Source of the DNA: Planktomarina sp.
GTDB lineage: Bacteria; Pseudomonadota; Alphaproteobacteria; Rhodobacterales; Rhodobacteraceae
Direction: 5' to 3'
Length of the DNA stretch: 39,252 nt
NCBI GenBank assembly: GCA_028822275.1
Contig: JAPKEA010000004.1
Span: 1-39,252 of the forward strand
This document shows positions 8,219 to 17,718 of this stretch, piece by piece. The stretch's first letter is position 1, and each line of letters begins with the position of its first letter. A model generated the notes under the pieces. It was not told the DNA's origin. It did not search any database and saw only the letters and a program-made list of their open reading frames with translations. The translations under genes and the position numbers were made by a program.

Positions 8219-10288
8219 TTAATCTATCGCAAGTTCGGTAACTTCTCGTCTGAATGGGAGCGCATCCCCAATGTCGTCGCCGTCCAATTCTCGAGCATAG
8301 CGGTGGCCCGCATATGTCGCCCAAGCGATTGGGCCAGGTGCATTTGCATCCCCAATCAGCTTGACCGTTTTAATACCAGCATCAGCCCATTCTCCCTCAC
8401 GCACTTTAAGATCATTGTAGACCCTGTTGTTTTCCAGCTTGGACGTCACCAACACGACAGCATCACATCCAATAGGCTGGGCTAGATCAGTAAATACACA
8501 GTTGGTCTCAATGTAATCTTTACCGATAGCTGTCACACCACGGTTAAGCTCAATTTTAACACCCATTTGTGCTAAACGGCGGTGTATCTCATGTTGCTCC
8601 AAGGTGTTTAGTGTCCACTCACTGACATAGGCCGCCGGGGTGACCAATGTCACACTGCATCCTTTTTGAATCAAAAGTTCGGCAATAACGCCACCCATGT
8701 AATAGTGATCATCATCAAAAATGACGATATGGCCAGTCGGATTGACCTCTCCCATTAAATCATCAGGCGTATAAATTTTCATCGCATCATCAGTTGGGAA
8801 AGGTACTACATGCTGCCGGGATACACCGTCGCGCCGCCATGAAGCACCCGTCGCAATACAAATATTTTCAAACCCAAATTCAAGAATACTTTCTGCATCC
8901 AACGCACTTTCAAAATAACTTTCAACATTTGCCTTTTGGCTGATCTGATACTCTCTGTAGTCGGCAACCCGTCCCCAAGCACTTAGGCCTGGAAGATGGC
9001 GTTCACGGGCCACGCGACCGCCTAATACCCTGCTGGCCTCAGCCAGAGCCACTTCATATCCACGTTCGGCCAATGCTCGTGTAGCCTCAAGCCCTGCTGG
9101 GCCTGCACCAATCACCAATGCATTGCTACTCACACCCTTGGCGTTCATCCGCTCTGGATGCCAACCTTTACGCCACTCCTCCATAAAAGTAGGGTTTTGA
9201 GTACAACGGCTGATCGACATAGTCATATCACCTGTGACACAAATATTGCATCCAATACACTCACGTATATCTTCAATGCGGCCTTCATCAATTTTATTTG
9301 GTAAAAAGGGATCAGCGATTGAAGGGCGTGCACAGCCGATAAAATCAAGTGTTCCACTGTTTATCATTTTTACCATAACGTCTGGACTAGTGAAGCGACC
9401 TACCCCAACAATAGGTCGGTCTGTGAGCTCATGTATCCCCTTAACCAAATCATGCTGTGCCGCCTCTTCCTTGAAGCGCGATGGGCCAGAGCAGTCTTCC
9501 CAAGTGCCTTGTGCCAAATCCCACAGGTCAGGTAAATTTTGGTTCATCTCTACAAATTCACGCACTTCAGCGTTAGAGAACCCCAAATCTCCAATGGTTT
9601 CATCCAAGGAAACTCTCAGAGTGATACCCATAGTATCGCCAATGGCATCTCGCATGTCCGATACAACTTCATTCACAAAACGTGCTCGGTTTTCGAGGCT
9701 ACCGCCGTATTCATCAGTCCGGTGATTTGTTGCTCGACTCAGGAAATGCTGGAAGATCCCAAAACCATGGGCACCATACAAACAGATCAAATCAAACCCT
9801 GCCTCCTTGGAGCGCTTTGCTGCGTTCACAAACCAACGACGCAAGTCTCGTATATCCTTTTTATCGAGGGCACGAGCCTGCACGGGATCATTGGTGAAAG
9901 TTCGAATAGGCTGCGCTGAGACCGCCAATGGGACCTCTTTAGTATACAGATTGGGACCATTTACACCGGAATAGGCTAATTGAATACCAGCCAATGCCCC
10001 ATGTTCCTTCATAGTCTCAGACATTTTTCGTAACATTGGGATATCTTTATCTTCCCAAAGACGCAGTTCGATAAATGGAGTGATTTCAGAGGTGTGATGC
10101 ATTTCACATTGTTCAGTGAAAATTACGCCCCACCCACCTTCGGCTTTTGATCCACGCATCGCAGCTGCAGCAGATGGGTCGCGGTAACCCCCTCCGTTGC
10201 AATGAGGCACTTGATAAAAACGGTTTTTGGCCATAACGGGACCAATTTTCATCGGCTCAAAAAGAATATCGTAACGAGGATCACGCAC
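8219..10288 (-). CDS. 6-S-cysteinyl-FMN / 4Fe-4S amine dehydrogenase, histamine-dehydrogenase-like
   Basis: A 689-residue homologue of trimethylamine, dimethylamine and histamine dehydrogenases, full length. Cys30 (QVPHCNGGG) is the FMN-linking cysteine. The TIM barrel spans about residues 1-340 and carries catalytic Tyr171 and His174 (YGAH). Four cluster cysteines are at 344, 347, 350 and 362. The C-terminal nucleotide-binding domain begins LVIGAGPAG. In trimethylamine dehydrogenase the substrate bowl is Tyr60, Trp264 and Trp355; here these align with Gln60, Trp263 and Asp354, the set reported for histamine dehydrogenase of Nocardioides (Gln/Trp/Asp). Tyr442, the electron-transfer-flavoprotein contact, aligns with Arg. 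The residue aligned with triad Asp267 is Cys266, though Asp265 is adjacent. GTG start with AGGAG upstream. Expected reaction: oxidative deamination of a (di)amine or histamine to an aldehyde and ammonia. Confidence 0.85.
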   Translation of the reverse strand: MRDPRYDILFEPMKIGPVMAKNRFYQVPHCNGGGYRDPSAAAAMRGSKAEGGWGVIFTEQCEMHHTSEITPFIELRLWEDKDIPMLRKMSETMKEHGALAGIQLAYSGVNGPNLYTKEVPLAVSAQPIRTFTNDPVQARALDKKDIRDLRRWFVNAAKRSKEAGFDLICLYGAHGFGIFQHFLSRATNHRTDEYGGSLENRARFVNEVVSDMRDAIGDTMGITLRVSLDETIGDLGFSNAEVREFVEMNQNLPDLWDLAQGTWEDCSGPSRFKEEAAQHDLVKGIHELTDRPIVGVGRFTSPDVMVKMINSGTLDFIGCARPSIADPFLPNKIDEGRIEDIRECIGCNICVTGDMTMSISRCTQNPTFMEEWRKGWHPERMNAKGVSSNALVIGAGPAGLEATRALAERGYEVALAEASRVLGGRVARERHLPGLSAWGRVADYREYQISQKANVESYFESALDAESILEFGFENICIATGASWRRDGVSRQHVVPFPTDDAMKIYTPDDLMGEVNPTGHIVIFDDDHYYMGGVIAELLIQKGCSVTLVTPAAYVSEWTLNTLEQHEIHRRLAQMGVKIELNRGVTAIGKDYIETNCVFTDLAQPIGCDAVVLVTSKLENNRVYNDLKVREGEWADAGIKTVKLIGDANAPGPIAWATYAGHRYARELDGDDIGDALPFRREVTELAID

Positions 10289-10374
10289 AGTATTTACTCC
10301 TATTTACTTCTCGCTGTTAGCGGATCATGCCAGACTAATGGGGTAGGCTAAAGTAACGGTTCTAAAATCATGAC

Positions 10375-11325
10375 TTAGGCTATGCTTAACTTTTCTGTAG
10401 CAACTGGAAGGCCTGGGTAACCCCAATTCGAAAGGGTTTCAGTCGCATTATTTATAAAGGCATCAACGGATAAAATGCTTCGCGCGCCCTTGGTTAAAAC
10501 GAAGCCCAAGCGCATCGGACGTTGGGTGCCTTCAAGCGGAATATAGCATAATTCTTGCCCATCTGGTGATAGATCCGAGTGCGGCCGAATATTAGCAACA
10601 GAGAACCCAAATCCATTAGCCACAAGAGAACGCATGACAGCCATATCCCGCGTTCGTTCAACAATATTGGGTGTGCAGCCAACCCGTTCAAATACACTCA
10701 TAAAATAAGTACGGCTCATGGGTAGATCAAGCAAAACCATGGGAAATTCTACCAGATTTTCAACAGAAACGGTCTCACATTGCGCCAAAGGATGATCTAC
10801 TGCAAATACGGCATAAAGAGGTAATGAACGCAGCGGTATGAATTCTAAATCAGGCGGAATCTCCAAGTCATAAGTCAGCGCAATATCAATATCAGCATGG
10901 CGCATTTTCTCGATAAGAGTTTGCTGATCACACTCGATTTGCGACACCTGGACATCCGCATATTGGGCGTGAAACTTGCGCCGGATAGCTGGGAGCAACA
11001 CTTGTGCAAAAGTCAAAAGGCACCCAATACTTAGAGGACCTTGAACGTTGCCAGATATCGCTCCCGCAAGGCGGTTCAAACTATCAGCTTCAGCCAGAAC
11101 TTTTCGTGCCTGTTCCATAAATTGCTTGCCCGGCTGTGTAAGGCTTAGTCCATGTGCATGTTTTCGTACAAATAAGGGCAGTCCAAATTCTTCTTCAAGT
11201 TGCGAAATCGCAGCGGAAATTGAGGGTGATGACACATTGACCTGCATACTCGCCTGCGCAATTGAGCCGTTTTCGCCAACGCTGACGAAGTATTCCAATT
11301 GCCTTAGGGTAAAACGTAAAGTCAT
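10375..11325 (-). CDS. LysR-family transcriptional regulator
   Basis: A 316-residue LysR-type protein. The N-terminal winged helix-turn-helix (residues 1-60, LRQLEYFVSVGENGSIAQAS) is typical, and a periplasmic-binding-like effector domain fills about residues 90-300. It lies between the amine dehydrogenase and aldehyde dehydrogenase genes on the same strand, 86 bases upstream of the dehydrogenase and 125 bases after the aldehyde dehydrogenase. The likely target is therefore this amine-catabolism set and possibly the divergent transporter, with the amine or its aldehyde as inducer (inference). No strong Shine-Dalgarno precedes the ATG. Confidence 0.85.
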   Translation of the reverse strand: MTLRFTLRQLEYFVSVGENGSIAQASMQVNVSSPSISAAISQLEEEFGLPLFVRKHAHGLSLTQPGKQFMEQARKVLAEADSLNRLAGAISGNVQGPLSIGCLLTFAQVLLPAIRRKFHAQYADVQVSQIECDQQTLIEKMRHADIDIALTYDLEIPPDLEFIPLRSLPLYAVFAVDHPLAQCETVSVENLVEFPMVLLDLPMSRTYFMSVFERVGCTPNIVERTRDMAVMRSLVANGFGFSVANIRPHSDLSPDGQELCYIPLEGTQRPMRLGFVLTKGARSILSVDAFINNATETLSNWGYPGLPVATEKLSIA

Positions 11326-11450
11326 TATCGATTTATGCTCTGTCCCACTAAAACTTCAAGCCTCTATTACGGCATACCTTCTGTGTCATTTGTTTCGTTT
11401 ACACGCATCTTTAAAAGACTTTTTTGTGGCGAGCACTAATATCCATTTAT

Positions 11451-12950
11451 TTAACTCAAAGAGTACTTGATCCAAGTCGTTTTTAGCGCTGTGTATTTGT
11501 CAAAACTATGTAACGATAAATCACGGCCAAAACCAGATTGTTTCATCCCACCGAATGGCGTTTGCGCGCTGAGTGCGTCAACCGTATTCACGGAAACAGT
11601 TCCCGCCATCAATCGATCAGATACCCGCAAGGCACGGCTCAAATTGGCAGTCCAAACAGACGCAGCAAGGCCATAGATACTATCATTTGCCATACTGACG
11701 GCTTCTACTTCAGTGTCAAAAGGTATAACTGACAAAACCGGCCCAAAAATTTCATCACGCGCGAGGGGATCATCATGGCTCACATTGTCAAAGATCGTTG
11801 GCTGAACAAAGCACCCTTTGCCATCGACCTTCACCTGCGCACCCCCTGTTACAAGATTGGCAGTTTGCTTACCCGCCTCAACAAAACACATAATACTCTC
11901 TGTTTGTTTTCTATCCACAATAGCGCCCATTTTGGACGCCGGATCTAACGGATTACCCGGTTGCATTGCTTGCGCCCGCTCAATGAGTTTTTCTACAAAT
12001 TGATCTTTGACCGACCGCTCAACATAAAGTCGAGAATTTGCAGAGCAAACTTCTCCTTGGTTAAAGAAAATTCCCAACGCTGCCATGTCAGCTGCGGCAT
12101 CAAAATTTTCACAATCAGCAAAAACAAGATTTGGGCTTTTGCCACCAGTTTCGGGCCAGATTTGTTTCAAGTTAGATTGTCCAGAATATTCCATGAATTT
12201 CTTACCAATCGCTGTTGATCCAGTGAAGGCAACACAATCAACATCCATATGTAAGCCTAGGGCCCGGCCCGCTGTATGGCCGTAACCAGGCACAACGTTG
12301 AAAACACCGTCTGGAAGGCCAGCCTCACTCGCAAGTTCCGCAAGACGGAGAGCTGACAAAGGGGACTGTTCTGCCGGTTTCAAAACAACTGAATTCCCCG
12401 CAGCCAAAGCAGCGGCAACCTTCCATGTGGCCATATCCAGCGGAAAGTTCCAAGGGGTCACTGCCCCGATCACACCCAATGGCACTCGAGCAATGATTGC
12501 CAAATCTCCTGGACCGTTTGGCGCTACTTCATCATAAATTTTGTCAATCGCCTCAGCGTACCACTGAAAGAAATGCGCGGATCCCGGCGCATCAATAGTT
12601 GCCGCATCCATGACTAATTTTCCCATATCAAGACTATCCAGCAAAGCAAACTCTTCTAGGTTTTCACGAATAAGTTCAGCTAGTTTCAGGAGAATCACTT
12701 TGCGCTCTGCCGGCGCCGCACGTGACCAACTACCAACTTCAAATACTGTTCTTGCAGCATGTACGGCACGGTCCACATCTTCCATATCGCAGGACGCTAC
12801 ATTTGCCAAAAGACCATCGGTTGCTGGATTTATAGATTGGAATACCTCACCAGAGGCGGCATCCACAAACTTGCCTCCAATAAAAGCTTTGTTCCGCAAT
12901 CTTAGGCCAGAAGCGCGTTCGGTCCAATCAGCTTTTGTATAATCTAGCAC
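11451..12950 (-). CDS. aldehyde dehydrogenase, PuuC-like (aminoaldehyde type)
   Basis: A 499-residue NAD(P)-dependent aldehyde dehydrogenase with a complete catalytic set: Asn168 (PWNF), Lys191, Glu267 (ETGGKSPN) and nucleophile Cys302 (NQGEVCSAN). Overall it resembles E. coli PuuC, the gamma-glutamyl-aminobutyraldehyde dehydrogenase, including N- and C-terminal segments. It would oxidise the aldehyde made by the neighbouring amine dehydrogenase to the acid. The start is GTG with AAGGAG seven bases upstream. It follows DUF1028 by 29 bases, consistent with one operon FMO-RidA-DUF1028-ALDH. No gamma-glutamylputrescine synthetase is present, so the exact aldehyde is open. Confidence 0.88.
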   Translation of the reverse strand: MLDYTKADWTERASGLRLRNKAFIGGKFVDAASGEVFQSINPATDGLLANVASCDMEDVDRAVHAARTVFEVGSWSRAAPAERKVILLKLAELIRENLEEFALLDSLDMGKLVMDAATIDAPGSAHFFQWYAEAIDKIYDEVAPNGPGDLAIIARVPLGVIGAVTPWNFPLDMATWKVAAALAAGNSVVLKPAEQSPLSALRLAELASEAGLPDGVFNVVPGYGHTAGRALGLHMDVDCVAFTGSTAIGKKFMEYSGQSNLKQIWPETGGKSPNLVFADCENFDAAADMAALGIFFNQGEVCSANSRLYVERSVKDQFVEKLIERAQAMQPGNPLDPASKMGAIVDRKQTESIMCFVEAGKQTANLVTGGAQVKVDGKGCFVQPTIFDNVSHDDPLARDEIFGPVLSVIPFDTEVEAVSMANDSIYGLAASVWTANLSRALRVSDRLMAGTVSVNTVDALSAQTPFGGMKQSGFGRDLSLHSFDKYTALKTTWIKYSLS

Positions 12951-12979
12951 TTTGGTACTCCTTTTTTATGTTCCAGATT

Positions 12980-13654
12980 TCATTCGTCCCCAGGAACTCC
13001 ATAGGATGGTGCATCTCGCGGATCGATAGCACGTTGGACGTAAGCGTCCATTTGAGGTTTGTAGACATTCCATGCTGCAGCTACGGTTTCAATTGGGCAA
13101 TCATCTGTCCAATCACAACGTAGTTCTGCCACAGGCCACGCCAATTTATCCACCATTAGCATCCCTGCAGAATGCAAGGGTCCAGCCTCTCCACCTGCGG
13201 CCAATCCCGCGCGCATCGCAACAATTAGGCGATCTCCAAGATGGCCAGAGCTTTCAAGAAATCCATTTACAATAGCCCGTGGAACAAGGTCATTCGCCAG
13301 CATGTTACCTCCAGAGGCTACGTCCATACCTTGAGCCTGCGTCCAAATTCCAAGTGAATTAGGACCAGAGTGGATCGCGGTTGCACCCTCTACGTCAACA
13401 GCCAAGACCTGACGGTATTCAATGAACTTTCCTTGCGCTTTGATGTATTCAATTGCTTCAGCTGACCCCATCCCACTTTGCATCAAATCGAGCGCCAATG
13501 GGCCCAAAGTAGGGTCAGTTACATTTTGCGACGCAACTGCGCCAACCCCTGCACGCGCGAAGGCACAACGTGCCGCGACCGCAGGTGACGATGACGATAT
13601 AGCTAAGCCAAACATGCCGGTCTCGGCACAACGAGCTACCAGTGAAAAAGTCAT
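12980..13654 (-). CDS. DUF1028 family Ntn-hydrolase-like protein
   Basis: A 224-residue protein of the DUF1028 family, recognised from its start (MTFSLVARCAETGMFGLAIS) and the GVGAVASQN segment. The family has an Ntn-hydrolase-like fold and unknown reaction, and is commonly found next to RidA or amidohydrolase genes in catabolic clusters. Its start overlaps the RidA stop by four bases (ATGA), so translation is coupled. In this operon it may hydrolyse an amide formed downstream of the aldehyde or acid, but that is inference. Confidence 0.8.
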   Translation of the reverse strand: MTFSLVARCAETGMFGLAISSSSPAVAARCAFARAGVGAVASQNVTDPTLGPLALDLMQSGMGSAEAIEYIKAQGKFIEYRQVLAVDVEGATAIHSGPNSLGIWTQAQGMDVASGGNMLANDLVPRAIVNGFLESSGHLGDRLIVAMRAGLAAGGEAGPLHSAGMLMVDKLAWPVAELRCDWTDDCPIETVAAAWNVYKPQMDAYVQRAIDPRDAPSYGVPGDE

Positions 13655-14067
13655 TCCGGGATCACCGCAGTACCATCAATCTCAACAAGCCATTCTGGTC
13701 GAGCCAAGGCTTGCACGACGAGACCCGTAGAAACAGGGTGCACACCTTTGATGTACTCGCCCATTGTTCGATACACGGCCTCACGATGGCGTACATCAGT
13801 TATGTAGACTACTACTTTGACCAAATGTTCCATTGACCCGCCAGCCTCTTCAATTAGCTGACGAATGTTTTGCATCACTTTATGTGTCTGCTCAACGGGA
13901 TCATGGCTCATAATATTTTGAGCATCATCAAGGTTCTGCGGACATTGACCACGCAGCCAAACTGTCTTGCCGCCTTGGGTCACAACGGCCTGGCAAAGAT
14001 CATTATCTAGGCTTTGCTCTGGGTAAGTTTTTGCAGTGTTAAATTTTCGAATTCGAATGTGCTCCAT
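13651..14067 (-). CDS. RidA (YjgF/YER057c/UK114) family protein, non-canonical
   Basis: A 138-residue Rid-family protein with the typical trimeric-fold pattern (VKVVVYITDVRHREAV and the C-terminal LVEIDGTAVI). Archetypal RidA deaminates enamine/imine intermediates with an Arg in the PARS segment; here that region reads PVST, so the Arg aligns with Ser and the classical activity is doubtful. Such members often sit in catabolic operons as specialised hydrolases. AAGGAG precedes the ATG. It lies between the flavin monooxygenase and DUF1028 genes, overlapping the latter by four bases. Confidence 0.82.
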   Translation of the reverse strand: MEHIRIRKFNTAKTYPEQSLDNDLCQAVVTQGGKTVWLRGQCPQNLDDAQNIMSHDPVEQTHKVMQNIRQLIEEAGGSMEHLVKVVVYITDVRHREAVYRTMGEYIKGVHPVSTGLVVQALARPEWLVEIDGTAVIPE

Positions 14068-14105
14068 TCTGGCTCCTTAATTAGCTTTGAGATCCTATTT
14101 ATGGA

Positions 14106-15383
14106 TTACTCTGCGCCGGCACTAACAACCGCCGCCTCACCGTTATAATCTGCATAAGCGCGTTGGATAGCAATTTGATCAGCGACGAATTTGGCGTCAT
14201 GCCAAACACCCCATAGAAAAGTTGAACCGCGGCGCGATTGCCATGGAAGACCTAAAAAATATAAACCAGGCTCTTTAGAAACACCCCGTTGATGAATTGG
14301 AGCGCCTTTCTCATCAAATGCATCAACTTTAAGCCAGCTAAAATCCTGCTTATAGCCCGTTGCCCAGATAATAGTTGTGACATTCTCGTCAGCAAGATTC
14401 AAACTACGCAAAGGATTACTCAGGCTTGAGGGTTCAGGCCAAGCCTTGCGTGCTTCAGGCTCTAAGGGCAAATCAAGCCCACTCGCTAAAACATAGGCAT
14501 CAGCGGCATCCAACATGTCTGCATAGTTTTTATCGCCAGCAGCAATATTCATGCTGGCATCATCAGCAAAAGAAAGGGTTCCATCTAAAAAGCTCTCCGT
14601 GCGACCAACCAGCATCACACCCTCACTGGCCAAACGCCGAAAATCCATCGTACTGCCACCATATGCTCCACTTACAGAAATGGTGACGTGTTCAGTTCCC
14701 GGTTTTTGCGCCGCTAAATCCCAAAGGCCTAAAACACCTAACCACCAAACAAAATCACGATTGCGATACCTGCGAGGTGGGCGGTCATGTGGACCAACTG
14801 AAAGAACTACCTTGCGGCCTGCCCTATTTAATTCATCGGCAATTTGCGCTCCTGACGAGCCAGCACCCACAACCATGACTGCCCCTTCAGGCAGTTGTTT
14901 TGGGTTACGGTATTGGGCAGAATGTATCTGTTTAATACCGAGTTTCTCAGGTACTATCGACGGAATAATAGGTTGCTGAAATGCCCCCGTAGCCGATACG
15001 ATCCGCCTTGCTTCGATCACACCTTGAGTTGTCTCAACGTGAAAGCCGGCGCGTTCAATAAAGGGTCGAGCGCTTAAAACTTCTACGCCCGAACGTACAG
15101 TCGCATTCACCATTTCGGCATATTCTTCAATATACGCTACAACACGCTCTTTACCTACAAATTCATCCGGCGCGTTGCCCTTAAATTCTAGGTTCGGAAA
15201 ACGGTCATGCCAGACAGGACCATTTGTCATCAAAGCATCCCAACGGGATGTCCGCCAAGCCTCAGCAATTCGACTTTTTTCCAACACCAAATATGGAATA
15301 CCTTGCTTGCCCAGGTGCTCACTTAAAGCGATCCCCGCCTGCCCAGCGCCTACTATCAGGGTATCTATTATTTCAACTGACAT
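14106..15383 (-). CDS. flavin-containing monooxygenase
   Basis: A 425-residue class B-type flavoprotein monooxygenase. FAD-binding GAGQAG is at residues 12-17, NADPH-binding GAGSSG at 173-178, an FMO-like HSAQY stretch at 154-158 and the ATGY motif at 341-344. These order as in FMO/YUCCA-like N- or C-oxygenating enzymes. It is the first gene of the minus-strand operon and diverges from the Pot-like transporter operon across a 314-base shared promoter region. In an amine pathway it could oxygenate the amine, or an imidazole acid if the substrate is histamine. The substrate is not decidable from sequence. Confidence 0.85.
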   Translation of the reverse strand: MSVEIIDTLIVGAGQAGIALSEHLGKQGIPYLVLEKSRIAEAWRTSRWDALMTNGPVWHDRFPNLEFKGNAPDEFVGKERVVAYIEEYAEMVNATVRSGVEVLSARPFIERAGFHVETTQGVIEARRIVSATGAFQQPIIPSIVPEKLGIKQIHSAQYRNPKQLPEGAVMVVGAGSSGAQIADELNRAGRKVVLSVGPHDRPPRRYRNRDFVWWLGVLGLWDLAAQKPGTEHVTISVSGAYGGSTMDFRRLASEGVMLVGRTESFLDGTLSFADDASMNIAAGDKNYADMLDAADAYVLASGLDLPLEPEARKAWPEPSSLSNPLRSLNLADENVTTIIWATGYKQDFSWLKVDAFDEKGAPIHQRGVSKEPGLYFLGLPWQSRRGSTFLWGVWHDAKFVADQIAIQRAYADYNGEAAVVSAGAE

Positions 15384-15697
15384 TTTGAGGTCCCAATTAC
15401 TGAGTATAGCTAGTCAGATTTACCACCACACCACGATTTCTACTAACTATCCCTATTTTTGAGTGAATATAAAAGAATAGAATTCGTCACCTTTGCTTAG
15501 GTAATAGCTAATTGTCATAAAAATGACCAAGTTTTCGCCTAAGTCGGAATTCGCAAAATACGATTTTTTTTTGTGTAATCCAGAGCATAACCTCATCCCA
15601 ACATGTGATGATCGTTATCTATAATCTACAGCCTTTAAGATGAGGTGACAGATTGTAATGTGATCGCTAGGCTTAGAACGGATAGGGGATTCAAAGA
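15384..15697. promoter_or_regulatory. divergent promoter region between monooxygenase and Pot-like operons
   Basis: No gene fits here. It contains an inverted repeat GTCAT-AAAA-ATGAC at 15514-15527, flanked by TT/CAA, which could be a regulator site, and a good -10 hexamer TATAAT at 15620-15625 on the plus strand without an obvious -35. AGGGGA before the ATG at 15698 is the probable ribosome site of the transporter ATPase gene. Confidence 0.4.
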
Positions 15698-16789
15698 ATG
15701 AAGGACCAAACGGACATTGCCGTCGAAGTACAAACCGCTGTAAAGCGTTATGGCAACTTTACGGCCTTGCACCGAATATCCCTCAGCATCCGTGATAATG
15801 AATTTTTCACATTGCTTGGGCCATCTGGCTGCGGCAAAACCACCCTTCTTCGGTTGATTGCTGGATTTGAAGATGTGTCTGAGGGTCAAATCTATTTGTT
15901 TGGAAATGAAATCGATACGCTTCCACCCCACAAACGCCCTGTGAATACAGTCTTTCAGAATTACGCCTTATTCCCTCACATGTCAGTTTTACAAAATGTT
16001 GCGTTTGGTCTTGAGATGCAAGGAAAATCATTGAGTAACGCGCGGAAACGTGCCGGAGAAATGCTTGAATTGGTCCAACTATCTCAGTACGCAAATCGAA
16101 AGCCTGCACAAATGTCAGGCGGGCAGCAACAGAGGGTTGCCCTAGCCCGTGCCCTTGCCCCACAGCCAAAAGTATTGCTGCTGGATGAACCTTTGTCAGC
16201 TCTTGATCTAAAGCTGCGAAAAGCCATGCAGCTGGAACTTAAGCACATTCAGCGTGAGACTGGGATTACTTTCATCTTTGTCACCCATGACCAAGAAGAG
16301 GCGCTCACAATGTCTGATCGAATTGCAGTCATGTCGAATGGAGCACTACAACAACTCGGAACCCCCAGGGATATTTACGAACAACCCCACAATATGTTTG
16401 TAGCCGATTTCATCGGTGATACTAATCTGCTTGAGGTTACTATTGAGGCGATCTCAGACGGGGATGCTAAGTGCCGTGTCGATGATAGTCACACGTTAAT
16501 ATGCCCCGCAGTTGAAACTGTTGCAGTGGGCGCGCGCCTTCACCTATCCATCCGGCCTGAGCGACTGTTTTTGACAGAGGAGGCAAGCGCGAACCAGAGC
16601 TTTAAGGGAACAGTCGTCGACAATATATTTATTGGGACAGATATCACAACAATCATAAAACTGGAAACCGGATCTCAAATAATGGTGCGAACATCAAACT
16701 CCGACAGGGGCAGCAAGCGCATCATCGACGTAGGGCATGATGCTTTCGTCAATATGGAATTAGGCGCCGCACGTCTACTGGCCGACTAA
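15698..16789 (+). CDS. polyamine-type ABC transporter ATP-binding protein (PotA-like)
   Basis: A 363-residue ABC ATPase with Walker A GPSGCGKTT (41-49), signature SGGQQ (140-144), Walker B LLLDEP (160-165) and the H-loop FVTHDQ. The C-terminal about 100 residues are a TOBE-type regulatory domain, as in PotA/CysA/MalK proteins. It energises the following two permeases. Its stop and the permease start share TAATG, so the operon is translationally coupled. The assignment to the spermidine/putrescine branch rests on the whole operon. Confidence 0.9.
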   Translation: MKDQTDIAVEVQTAVKRYGNFTALHRISLSIRDNEFFTLLGPSGCGKTTLLRLIAGFEDVSEGQIYLFGNEIDTLPPHKRPVNTVFQNYALFPHMSVLQNVAFGLEMQGKSLSNARKRAGEMLELVQLSQYANRKPAQMSGGQQQRVALARALAPQPKVLLLDEPLSALDLKLRKAMQLELKHIQRETGITFIFVTHDQEEALTMSDRIAVMSNGALQQLGTPRDIYEQPHNMFVADFIGDTNLLEVTIEAISDGDAKCRVDDSHTLICPAVETVAVGARLHLSIRPERLFLTEEASANQSFKGTVVDNIFIGTDITTIIKLETGSQIMVRTSNSDRGSKRIIDVGHDAFVNMELGAARLLAD

Positions 16790-17718
16790 TGGCGAATGGC
16801 GACAGCAACTTAGGTGGATCATCCGCTACTGACGTCTATAGTAAAGCTCGCCATTGGTTATTGATGCCGTCTTGGGCAGTCCTGGGAACTTTTGTACTTG
16901 CACCTGTTTGCGTCATGTTAATCTATTCCTTCTTAACAAAAGAATTTCGTGGTGGCGTCATTTGGGATTTTTCCCTTGCCGCTTATGACCAGTTCTTTTT
17001 TGACCGAGGGCTGTTCGGCGATGGTGACCCAACATTACAATGGACCTATATAACAATATTCTGGCGTTCTATTTGGCAAGCAGGTTTAGCAACAATACTA
17101 GCATTACTAATTGGGTTTCCAACGGCTTATTATATAGCAACCCGACCCGAAAATACGCGCGCTCTATGGATCTTTTTGATCACCATCCCCTACTGGGTGA
17201 ATCTACTCATTCGAACCGTTTCGATGAAATTTCTGTTACGTGACGAAGGCCCTCTCAATGATTTACTCATAAGCACCGGCCTTATTGATGACCCCCTGCG
17301 TATTATCAATACGAACTTGGCAGTACAGTTAGGGTTATTTTATAGCTATCTACCTTTCATGGTTTTACCGATCTATGCCTCTGTTGAGCGGTATAATTTC
17401 ACTATGTCAGAAGCTGCGGCAGACCTTTATGCTTCGAAATGGAATACGTTGCGCCGTATTGTTCTACCTGCCGTGAAACCGGGTGTCGTTGCGGGGTGCA
17501 TTTTGGTATTTGTACCGAGCTTAGGAGCCTTTCTTGCACCTGATCTTCTAGGTGGTGCAAAAAACTTTATGATCGGTTCCTTAATTGAGGAACAGTTCAA
17601 AGGAAACGCAGGAAACTGGCCCTTTGGCGCTGCCGCTTCGATGATACTATTGACCTTGGTCATGACAGTCTTGCTTATCCTAGCGCGACCACAACGCAGC
17701 GCGGGGGCAAAAACATGA
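16789..17718 (+). CDS. polyamine-type ABC permease (PotB-like)
   Basis: A 309-residue inner-membrane permease with about six helices and the coupling-loop motif EAAADLYASKWNTLRRIVLP (residues 205-224), which contacts the ATPase. It is slightly longer than E. coli PotB, with a hydrophilic segment between helices 1 and 2. Its start overlaps the ATPase stop and its end overlaps the next permease by ATGA. It forms a heterodimer with the next protein. Confidence 0.9.
   Translation: MANGDSNLGGSSATDVYSKARHWLLMPSWAVLGTFVLAPVCVMLIYSFLTKEFRGGVIWDFSLAAYDQFFFDRGLFGDGDPTLQWTYITIFWRSIWQAGLATILALLIGFPTAYYIATRPENTRALWIFLITIPYWVNLLIRTVSMKFLLRDEGPLNDLLISTGLIDDPLRIINTNLAVQLGLFYSYLPFMVLPIYASVERYNFTMSEAAADLYASKWNTLRRIVLPAVKPGVVAGCILVFVPSLGAFLAPDLLGGAKNFMIGSLIEEQFKGNAGNWPFGAAASMILLTLVMTVLLILARPQRSAGAKT

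Noticed and set aside
9234-9919. Plus-strand frames inside the amine dehydrogenase gene
   Set aside because: They are antisense to conserved barrel sequence and show no protein-family features.
8219-10288. Calling this protein a trimethylamine dehydrogenase
   Set aside because: Tyr60 and Trp355 of the trimethylamine bowl are replaced by Gln and Asp, and Tyr442 is lost.
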